Source: Zoogloea sp. (GTDB lineage: Bacteria; Pseudomonadota; Gammaproteobacteria; Burkholderiales; Rhodocyclaceae). Taken from it: DNA of 64,000 bases. Both the position numbers and the translations under genes were made by a program. Below the pieces are notes generated by a model that worked only from the letters and a program-made list of their open reading frames with translations, made no database searches and was not told the DNA's origin. Shown piece after piece: positions 57,376 to 64,000 of this stretch (the stretch's first letter is position 1; each line of letters begins with the position of its first letter). The DNA is taken from contig JADJBR010000007.1 in the NCBI GenBank assembly GCA_016703645.1, positions 496,001 through 560,000 of the forward strand, in the 5' to 3' direction.

Positions 57376-58835
57376 CACAGCTTCACGCAGATGTTCTTGA
57401 GTTCGGTGTAGAACTCGAGGGAATGCACGCCGCCCTCGCGGCCGATGCCCGACTGCTTGGCGCCACCGAAGGGGGTGCGCAGGTCGCGCAGGAACCAGGA
57501 GTTGACCCACACGAGGCCCACTTCGAGGCGGCCGGCAACGCGGTGGGCGCGGGTCACGTCCTTGGTCCACACCGATGCGGCGAGACCGTAGTTGGTGTTA
57601 TTGGCCCGGCGCACCACCTCCTCCTCACTATCGAAGGGCATCACCAGGGTGCAGGGTCCGAAGATCTCCTCCCGGGCGATGGCCGCTTCATCACCGAGGC
57701 CGGTCCAGATGGTGGGCTGCACCCAGGCACCGTCCTTGAGCTCGGCGGGCATGTCGGGCACCCCGCCGCCGGTCACCACCGTGGCGCCCTCCTCCACCGC
57801 CTTGCGGTAGTAGCCCAGCACCTTCTCCTGATGCTCCCTGGAGATCAGCGGGCCGAGGCCGGTGTCGGCCTTGTCGGGGTGGCCGATGACCAGTGCCTCT
57901 GCGCCCTTCTTCAGCCGTGCCACGAAGGCCTCGAACAGGGGGCGCTCCACATACACCCGCTCGGTACCCAGGCAGACCTGGCCGCAGTTGGCAAAACACG
58001 AGCGCAGGGTGCCTTCGATGGCCGCATCCAGGTCGGCATCGGCAAAGATGATGGCGGGGTTCTTGCCGCCCATTTCCAGGGACACCGGACGGGCACCCTC
58101 GGCGGCGGCCTTCATGATGGCTGCGCCGGTGCGGGTTTCGCCGGTGAAGGTGATGGCATTGACGCCCGGGTGGCGGGTCAGGAACTCGCCGGCGGAATCC
58201 GGCCCGAAGCCGTGCACCACGTTGTACACACCCTTGGGGATGCCCACGGCATTCATCACCTCACCCAGCAGGGTGGCGGTCTGGGGCGTTTCCTCGGAGG
58301 GCTTGACCACCACCACGTTGCCGCAGGCCAGGGCCGGGCCGACCTTCCAGGTCATCAGCAAGAGGGGCAGGTTCCATGGGCACACCACGCCCACCACACC
58401 CACCGGGCGACGCACGGCGTAGTTGATGGCGCCGCGCCCGTCGGGGGTGGCCATCTCGAAGAACTCGCTGGGGACGTTCTTCACCACGTCGGCAAATATC
58501 TTGAAGTTGGCCGCGCCCCGGGGAATATCCAGATGACTGGCCAGGCTGCGCGGCTTGCCGGTGTCCGCCACCTCGGCGGCAAGAAAATCCTCGAAACGCC
58601 GGTTGATCTCGTTGGCGACCCCGTAGAGCAGTTCCACGCGATCGGCCACGGTGATGCGCCCCCACTCCCCTTCCAGGGCGGCGCGGCCTGCGGCGACGGC
58701 GGCCTCCACTTCGGCGCGGCCCGCTTCGCTGACCTGGGCGATGATCTGGTTGTCGAGGGGCGAACGCTTGTCGAACAGGCGCCCGCCGGCCGCCTCGATG
58801 AACTCGCCGTTGATGAAGTTCTTGATCCGTTTCAT
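57375..58835 (-). CDS. dmpC: 2-hydroxymuconic semialdehyde dehydrogenase
   Basis: A 486-residue NAD-dependent aldehyde dehydrogenase from the ATG at 58835 (MKRIKNFINGEFI), with GGAAGGAA upstream. The catalytic Glu is in VSLEMGGKNPAI, the catalytic Cys in NCGQVCLGTERV, and the cofactor motif is FTGETRTGAAI. It opens the oxalocrotonate branch by oxidising 2-hydroxymuconic semialdehyde. Order and overlaps place it as the second gene of the operon. Confidence 0.93.
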   Translation of the reverse strand: MKRIKNFINGEFIEAAGGRLFDKRSPLDNQIIAQVSEAGRAEVEAAVAAGRAALEGEWGRITVADRVELLYGVANEINRRFEDFLAAEVADTGKPRSLASHLDIPRGAANFKIFADVVKNVPSEFFEMATPDGRGAINYAVRRPVGVVGVVCPWNLPLLLMTWKVGPALACGNVVVVKPSEETPQTATLLGEVMNAVGIPKGVYNVVHGFGPDSAGEFLTRHPGVNAITFTGETRTGAAIMKAAAEGARPVSLEMGGKNPAIIFADADLDAAIEGTLRSCFANCGQVCLGTERVYVERPLFEAFVARLKKGAEALVIGHPDKADTGLGPLISREHQEKVLGYYRKAVEEGATVVTGGGVPDMPAELKDGAWVQPTIWTGLGDEAAIAREEIFGPCTLVMPFDSEEEVVRRANNTNYGLAASVWTKDVTRAHRVAGRLEVGLVWVNSWFLRDLRTPFGGAKQSGIGREGGVHSLEFYTELKNICVKL

Positions 58836-58872
58836 CTCGTGTTCTTCCTTCCGGTGTGAAGAGCTGCCTGAT

Positions 58873-59325
58873 TCATTCGGCGCCGATGGCATCCAGGGCC
58901 GCCCGCGCACATTCCTCATCCTGGGCTTCCGAGGCGCCGGACACGCCGATGCCGCCAATGAGCGCGCCCCCTGCCCGGATGGGCAGACCGCCGCCGAACA
59001 CCACCAGCCGGGGGCGGGCCGAGAAGCCGAGCTTCATGCCTTCGTCGTGCCCCACCAGCTTCATCCAGTCCTTCGTGGAGAAACCGAAACCAGCAGCGGT
59101 GTAGGCCTTGTCGATGGCAATGTCGATGGATTGGAGAAAGGCGCCAGGCATCCGCAGAAAGCCGGCCAGGTTGCCACCACTGTCGGCCACCGCCACGTTG
59201 ATGCGGACACCGATGCTTTCAGCGCGGGCAATGGCAGCCTCGAGGGCGACACTGACGGCTGCGGCCGAGATCACCTGCTGGGTCACGGCCACTGGCGTCA
59301 CCGGAGAAATCGTCTTGTCGCTCAT
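58873..59325 (-). CDS. GlcG/HbpS-family (DUF336) heme-binding-like protein
   Basis: A 150-residue protein from the ATG at 59325, the first gene of the meta-cleavage operon. Typical family segments are INVAVADSGGNLAGFLRM, AIDKAYTAAGF and GGLPIRAGGALIGGIGVSG. HbpS binds heme and iron in Streptomyces; other members are found in catabolic operons, where they may protect iron-dependent dioxygenases or bind small aromatics. The exact role is unknown. Signal peptide is absent, so it is cytoplasmic. Confidence 0.85.
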   Translation of the reverse strand: MSDKTISPVTPVAVTQQVISAAAVSVALEAAIARAESIGVRINVAVADSGGNLAGFLRMPGAFLQSIDIAIDKAYTAAGFGFSTKDWMKLVGHDEGMKLGFSARPRLVVFGGGLPIRAGGALIGGIGVSGASEAQDEECARAALDAIGAE

Positions 59326-59347
59326 GTCTCGCATCCACTTATATATT

Positions 59348-59362
59348 TTGTAGATGCTACGA
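59348..59362. promoter_or_regulatory. Small dyad overlapping the meta operon -10 box (candidate GntR operator)
   Basis: TTGTAGATGCTACGA contains GTAG-N3-CTAC, a dyad that covers the -10 box and probable start point of the leftward promoter. It lies between the operon and the divergent GntR gene, where an operator is expected. Confidence 0.4.
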
Positions 59363-59387
59363 TATTTATTTCTTATCTCGACGTCAA
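59359..59387 (-). promoter_or_regulatory. Sigma-70 promoter of the meta-cleavage operon
   Basis: On the minus strand TTGACG, a 17-base spacer and TATCGT. The -35 box is one base from consensus, the spacing is optimal and the -10 is weaker (4 of 6). It lies about 34 bases before the first start codon of the operon. Confidence 0.6.
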
Positions 59388-59495
59388 TAACTTTTCTCGA
59401 GATTTTTGTCTATGCTCGGAATAAGCCCCTTGGGCTAGAATCCGGGTGATCCATCCACACCCGTGGACCAAGAACAAGACAGCGGGACCCACACC

Positions 59496-60206
59496 ATGAA
59501 CGATCTGGCCAACGCCCCGGATCTCGTCAGTGACAGCGACGAACCCAAGACCCTTGCGGAGACGGCTTACCGCCAATTGCGTCGGGACATCATCGAGGGC
59601 GTCCATCGCCCCGGGGACAAGCTACGCGTCGAACACCTCAAGGATCAGTACGAGGTGGGCGCAGGGACACTGCGCGAAGCCCTGCAGCTACTGGTGACCG
59701 ATGCCCTCGTGGTCGCCCAGGGGCAACGGGGCTTTCGCGTTGCCCCCATGTCCCTCGACGACTTCGCCGACATCACCCGGACCCGCGTACTGCTCGAGAC
59801 TTCAGCCCTGCAACAGTCCATCGAATTGGGTGACGATGCCTGGGAAGCCAGTGTGGTCGCCGCCTTCCACATGCTGTCCCGGGCCGAGGACAAGCTTGCC
59901 GATGGATCCAAGGCAAGCCGGGAAGAATGGGAGATGCGCAACCGCGCCTTTCACGAGGCGCTCATCGGCGCCTGCCCCTCACGCTGGATCCGTCACTTCC
60001 AGAACATCCTTTACCACCAGTCCGAGCGCTACCGCCGGCTGTCCCTGTTCCGCCAGCCCATCCCCCGGGACGTTCATGCCGAACATCAGGCCATCGTCGA
60101 TGCCGCCCTCGCCCGCAACGGTGCGGAAGCCACCCGCATCCTCTCCGAGCACATCCTGCGAACCCTTGAGGCAGTGCGCCAGCTACCGGCCGACTTCATC
60201 AATTGA
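59496..60206 (+). CDS. GntR-family regulator (FCD type) of the meta-cleavage operon
   Basis: A 236-residue regulator from the ATG at 59496; a GTG at 59463 would add 11 residues. The GntR winged helix-turn-helix spans about residues 20-85 (TAYRQLRRDIIEGVHRPG, then VGAGTLREALQLLVTDALV). The all-helical FCD effector domain follows with RTRVLLETSAL, NRAFHEALI, AEHQAIVDAAL and LSEHILRTLE; the histidines are those that bind a metal in this class. Effectors are usually carboxylates, so a pathway intermediate is likely. It is divergent from the meta operon and is its probable repressor. Confidence 0.9.
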   Translation: MNDLANAPDLVSDSDEPKTLAETAYRQLRRDIIEGVHRPGDKLRVEHLKDQYEVGAGTLREALQLLVTDALVVAQGQRGFRVAPMSLDDFADITRTRVLLETSALQQSIELGDDAWEASVVAAFHMLSRAEDKLADGSKASREEWEMRNRAFHEALIGACPSRWIRHFQNILYHQSERYRRLSLFRQPIPRDVHAEHQAIVDAALARNGAEATRILSEHILRTLEAVRQLPADFIN

Positions 60207-60243
60207 GCATCCAGGCCCGCCGCCGGGAAAGCAGATCAAAGAT

Positions 60244-60280
60244 AGATCTAAAGTTATAGAATCGCGCCTCCGTTAGATCT
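60244..60280. repeat. Inverted repeat upstream of the FIST gene
   Basis: AGATCTAA at 60244-60251 is repeated in reverse complement (TTAGATCT) at 60273-60280 with a 21-base spacer. It lies 70-106 bases before the FIST start and could be a regulator site with two half-sites two turns apart. Confidence 0.4.
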
Positions 60281-60349
60281 CGGACGCGTCGACACTCGCG
60301 CCGGGTACCCGACCTGCGCACGGCGATGCCCGGAGGAGAACGAACAACA

Positions 60350-61382
60350 ATGAGTGCCCACTTGGTCGAAGACGGCAGGGCGGTGTCGGGCATCCGTATC
60401 GGCTCGAGCCGAAGCCTCGATCCACAGGAGGCTTCCCGTGAGCTGGCCGCTGCACTGATGCCCGTCGAGGGTGGTTTGTCCATCGTCTTTGCATCAAGTC
60501 GCTATGCCCCCGATGCCCTCGCTGCCAGCCTGCACGCCACCTTTGGTAACACCCCCCTGGTCGGTTGCACCACGGCGGGTGAGATCGGCCCTGATGGTTA
60601 CCAGGACGGAAGCCTTATCGGGGCCTGTTTCGCCCCCGGCGAGATCGACTTCGAGATTGGCCTGCTGGAAGATCTGACGAATACCGACGCCAGAAGCATG
60701 GCCCTTTTTGCCCAGGCGCTGCGCAGCCGGAGATGAGCTCAGCTTCATCGACACCCGGGTGATCTTCGGGGGGGGCCTGGTGCGCGATGCGGCGGTATTG
60801 CTGGTGGCCTCGACTGAGCGCGCTTTCTCGCTGTTTAAGACCCAACACTTCAGCCCCACGGAGACGCGCCTGGTTGTTACCGACGCGGTGCCTGAAAAGC
60901 GCATCGTCACCGAAATCAATGGGTGCCCGGCGGCCCCTGAGTACGCCCGCGCCCTGGGCATCGACCCGTCGGCCCTGAGCCCCGATGTCTTTGCGGCCCA
61001 TCCGGTGGTGGTACGCATTGGCAACTCCGATTTTGTGCGCTCCATACAGCGGGTCAACCCGGACGGCAGCCTGAGTTTCTTCTGCGCGATTGACCGGGGT
61101 ATCGTCTTCCGCATGGCCCGCGGCGAGGACATCCTGGCCAATCTGGAGGCTACCCTGGCAAGCGCGGCGGAAGCGGTGGGTGAAGTGGAACTGATCCTCG
61201 GCTGCGACTGCATCTTGCGCCTGCTCGAGTGCCGTGCCTTGAACATTATCGAAACCGTCGGTGCGCGGATGGCGACGAGCCGGGTGATCGGCTTCAACAC
61301 TTTTGGCGAACAGTATCGGGGTATGCACATCAACCAGACATTCACCGGAATCGCATTTGGCGGGCGAGTTGCAGCACCATGA
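60350..61382 (+). pseudogene. FIST-domain sensory protein with internal loss and frameshift
   Basis: FIST proteins are cytoplasmic small-ligand sensors that accompany signalling proteins. The N-terminal part from ATG 60350 (GGAGGAGAA upstream) shows LSIVFASSRYAPDALA and VGCTTAGEIGPDGYQDG of FIST_N. The frame ends at a TGA at 60734-60736. A second frame starting about 60717 continues as AAGDELSFIDTRVIFGGG and RDAAVLLVAS, then the FIST_C part to the stop at 61382. Relatives carry about 35-45 residues, including a DGLS-type motif, between these parts; they are missing here. The gene thus appears to have lost about 100-130 bases out of frame. The final stop overlaps the start of the next gene (ATGA). 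Confidence 0.78.
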
Positions 61383-64000
61383 GCGTACTGGGTGAAATCC
61401 GCTGCGACAGCCACGACCTCAAAGGTCTGCAGGAAGAGGTTCTCCGCCGCGACAAGATCATCGATGCCCTGGTCTATCAGGTGGAGCGCAGCCTCAATGA
61501 TCAGGGCCGCGACTACGGTCTGCTGCAGACGACCGTCGTGCTCGAAGAGCAGATCCGCCAGCGCACTGAAGAACTGACCGCGGCCCTCGAGGCGCTCGGC
61601 GAGGTTTCGGCCCGTGCAACCGCCGCACGTCTGCAGCTCGAAACGGCCGTGGACAACATCTCCGACGGATTCGCGCTGTTTGATCCTGAAGATCGACTGC
61701 TCCTGTGCAACGAGGCCTTCCGCCAACTCGACCGCCTTGCCAGTAATGCCGGCAACCGCCCACTGGGTAACGTACTGGCCGAAACCGCCAGCCGCGATTC
61801 CGCCGCCGGCAGGACCCTTCTCCCCACCCTGATTGCGGAACGCGGACAAGACGGGCGCTGCGAGATGCAACTGCCCTCCGGCCAGGCCCTGCAGATACGC
61901 GAACACCGCATGGCCGACGGTTGTCTGGTGGGCATCTACTCGGACGTCACCGACCTCAAGGCGGAAGAGGCCCGCCTGCGTCAGCGCGAGCTGGCCCACA
62001 AGTCGCGCTTGTTGCAATCCACCCTCGACACCATCGACCACGGCATTGCCGTGTTCGATGCGGACCACCTGCTGGTGGCCTGGAACCTTCGCTATTTCGA
62101 GCTGCTGGCCTTGCCCCTCGATCTGGCCCAGGCGGGGACCCCACTGGATGCCCTGCTCAAGGTGAGCCCGACCATGGCCCGCCTGTGCCCCCCGCAGTTA
62201 GGCCCCCTGACCCGCATCAGTCGCTTCGAGGAAGCCCAGCCTGCAGGGCTGGTCCTGGAGCTGGCGCGCTTCCCGATGCCCGATGGCGGTTTTGTGATCA
62301 GCGCCAGTGACATCACCTCCCTCAAGGCAGGCGAAGAGCGTATCCGCCACCTGCTGGGTCAGCAAAGGGCGATCTTTGACAACGCCCACGTGGGCATCAT
62401 CCTGGCGGATGACCGCAAGATGGTCGACGTGAACACGCGCATGGCAGAGATCTTTGGCTACGACTCGCCTGCGGAGATGATCGGCGAGCTCACCGAAATC
62501 CTCTACCCCAGCCGGGAGGAGTACCTCAGCGTGGGTGGCCGGATCTACGGCGAACTGGCCCGCTGCGGCTATAGCGAAGGCGACACCCGCATGGTGCGCA
62601 AGGATGGCAGCCCTCTGTGGATTCGCCTGTCGGGCCGCCCCCTGGACGCGAGCAAACCGCTTGCCGGATCGATCTGGGTGTTCACCGACATCACCCCCCA
62701 GAGGGAACAGCAGGCCCAGCTCGAACTTGCCCAACTCGTTTTCAACCATAGCAATGAAGCCCTGATGGTCACCGATAGCAGCAATCATATCGAGAGCATC
62801 AATACGGCCTTTACCACCATCACCGGCTACTCTGCCGCCGAGGCCGTCGGCCAGACACCTGCCATGCTCAAGTCTGGCCAGCACGAAGCGGCGTTCTACC
62901 GGGCAATGTGGGAAACCCTTGAGCAGGAGGACCGCTGGGAAGGCGAGATCATCGACCGCCACAAGAGTGGCCGCCTCTACCCCAAGTGGCTCACCATCCG
63001 TGTGGTGCGCCAGCCGGACCGGCAGGTGGCCCACTACGTGGCCGCCTTCAGCGACATCAGCGTGCGCAAGGCCGCCGAGGAGAAGATCCAGTATCTGGCC
63101 CATCACGATGCCCTGACCGGACTTCCCAACCGGATTCTGCTGCGCGATCGGTTCGAACAGATGTATCAAAGGGTCAGCCGCAGCCAACGTACCCTGGCCA
63201 TGTATTTCCTCGATCTCGACCACTTCAAGCGCATCAACGATACCCTTGGCCACGGAATCGGTGACGAGCTGCTGATCGCCGCGACCCGCCGCCTTGCCAA
63301 TTGCCTGCGCAAGAGCGACACCATCAGCCGCCTGGGGGGTGACGAATTCATCATCCTGGTCGAAGGCAACGAGTCCATCCGCTTCTTCGCCGACGTCGCC
63401 GAAAAGATCTGCCGTGCACTCGAGGCCCCCTTCGAACTCAATGGTCAGGCGCTCACGTCGACGGGCACCGTGGGGATTGCCGTGGCCCCGGTGGACGGAA
63501 CCGATTTCGACACACTGATGAAGAAGGCCGATATGGCGATGTATCACGCCAAGGGTCTGGGAAGAGGCTCCTTCAGCTTCTTTGACGCACGCATGAACAA
63601 GGACTCGGCAGATCGCCTGGCCCTCACCACACACTTGCGCCATGCCTTGTCGGCCGGCGAACTGCGCCTGGTATACCAACCCCAGTTCGCCCTCAACGAT
63701 GGCCGCATGATCGGGGTGGAGTCCCTGATGCGCTGGCGTTCGCGCCATGCGGGCGAGATCAGTCCGGGGCAGTTCATCCCCCTTGCGGAAGAAACCGGCC
63801 TGATCGTGCCGATGGGCGAGTGGGCACTGTACGAATCCTGTCGGATGGCGCGGGCACTCAGTGACGCGGGGCGCCCACTGCGCATTGCCGTCAATGTGTC
63901 GGCCGTGCAGATCCACAAGGACGATTTTGGAAGCACCCTGGCAGCGGTGCTGCGCGACACCGGCGCCATGCCCTCATGCATTGAGCTGGAACTGACCGAG
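61379..64000 (+). CDS. PAS-rich GGDEF-EAL protein (C-terminus beyond window edge)
   Basis: An open frame of 874 codons from the ATG at 61379 to the window edge. There is no membrane segment. Residues about 30-85 form a coiled coil, followed by PAS-like domains near 85-190, 200-320, 325-445 and 450-570. The GGDEF domain has an intact LGGDEF at 653-657 and an RKSD inhibitory site just before it. The EAL domain begins with VYQPQFAL and an ESLMRW variant of the ExLxR motif; the window stops at IELELTE. It is coupled to the FIST gene by a four-base overlap, so it was probably the output partner of that sensor. Both c-di-GMP synthesis and hydrolysis are possible. Confidence 0.92.
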   Translation, partial: MSVLGEIRCDSHDLKGLQEEVLRRDKIIDALVYQVERSLNDQGRDYGLLQTTVVLEEQIRQRTEELTAALEALGEVSARATAARLQLETAVDNISDGFALFDPEDRLLLCNEAFRQLDRLASNAGNRPLGNVLAETASRDSAAGRTLLPTLIAERGQDGRCEMQLPSGQALQIREHRMADGCLVGIYSDVTDLKAEEARLRQRELAHKSRLLQSTLDTIDHGIAVFDADHLLVAWNLRYFELLALPLDLAQAGTPLDALLKVSPTMARLCPPQLGPLTRISRFEEAQPAGLVLELARFPMPDGGFVISASDITSLKAGEERIRHLLGQQRAIFDNAHVGIILADDRKMVDVNTRMAEIFGYDSPAEMIGELTEILYPSREEYLSVGGRIYGELARCGYSEGDTRMVRKDGSPLWIRLSGRPLDASKPLAGSIWVFTDITPQREQQAQLELAQLVFNHSNEALMVTDSSNHIESINTAFTTITGYSAAEAVGQTPAMLKSGQHEAAFYRAMWETLEQEDRWEGEIIDRHKSGRLYPKWLTIRVVRQPDRQVAHYVAAFSDISVRKAAEEKIQYLAHHDALTGLPNRILLRDRFEQMYQRVSRSQRTLAMYFLDLDHFKRINDTLGHGIGDELLIAATRRLANCLRKSDTISRLGGDEFIILVEGNESIRFFADVAEKICRALEAPFELNGQALTSTGTVGIAVAPVDGTDFDTLMKKADMAMYHAKGLGRGSFSFFDARMNKDSADRLALTTHLRHALSAGELRLVYQPQFALNDGRMIGVESLMRWRSRHAGEISPGQFIPLAEETGLIVPMGEWALYESCRMARALSDAGRPLRIAVNVSAVQIHKDDFGSTLAAVLRDTGAMPSCIELELTE

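Overview
The window looks like chromosome of a GC-rich betaproteobacterium, most plausibly Rhodocyclales (the Azoarcus / Aromatoleum / Thauera neighbourhood). This is inferred from gene content: a dmp-type meta-cleavage pathway, a DUF1302/DUF1329/RND envelope set, an Fbp-type iron transporter, a betaproteobacterial-type porin and many GGDEF/EAL and hybrid-kinase proteins. I saw no rRNA, tRNA, CRISPR array, transposase or phage structural gene.

Layout. 1-7 kb: a circularly permuted ATP-grasp gene running off the left edge behind a sigma-54 promoter with two NtrC-like sites; then a TonB receptor / YfiR / CHASE8-type hybrid kinase operon and rluA. 7-11 kb: an fbp iron transporter split into three transcription units with two Fur-box-like sites. 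11-18 kb: tautomerase and LysR pair, DUF938 methyltransferase, a transglutaminase, pyrF, a porin with a textbook terminator, and a DUF302 protein. 18-30.6 kb: parE and parC (topoisomerase IV), with an accessory block between them. The block holds (a) an AlbA_2/ATPase + solitary ParA pair of visibly lower GC and (b) a three-gene operon encoding two small proteins and a 1190-residue CHAT-protease / NB-ARC / TPR protein whose TPR region is seven near-identical 120-bp repeats. A CobW GTPase gene follows before parC. 30.6-38.6 kb: a dCACHE histidine kinase with a REC-only regulator, a DEDDh exonuclease, a Cache-PAS-GGDEF-EAL protein, an SDR and ppnN. 39-44.7 kb: a tightly overlapping operon of two CPA2 antiporters, a YbdK ligase and a degenerate serine hydrolase, divergent from a gamma-glutamyl hydrolase. 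45-59.3 kb: a long leftward operon with the lower meta-cleavage pathway followed by an RND/YCF48/DUF1302/DUF1329 envelope set, with a divergent GntR regulator. 59.5-64 kb: the GntR gene, a damaged FIST gene and a PAS-rich GGDEF-EAL protein running off the right edge.

How genes work together. The meta-pathway genes dmpC, D, E, F, G, H, I convert 2-hydroxymuconic semialdehyde to pyruvate and acetyl-CoA through both the dehydrogenase and the hydrolase branch. The ring-cleaving dioxygenase is not in this window. A good sigma-70 promoter overlapped by a small dyad sits in front of this operon beside the GntR gene. The best candidate for an undescribed or little-described system is the CHAT/NB-ARC/TPR operon at 22.8-27.05 kb: a bacterial NLR-like, caspase-family architecture with a CHAT region split over two overlapping genes and a recently amplified repeat sensor. 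The AlbA_2-ParA pair beside it is a second candidate.

Caution on sequence quality. parE carries an extra base, yfiR a frame change behind its signal peptide, ppnN and the YCF48 gene one in-frame TAG each, and the FIST gene an internal loss. parE is normally essential, so at least some of these lesions may be sequencing or assembly errors.
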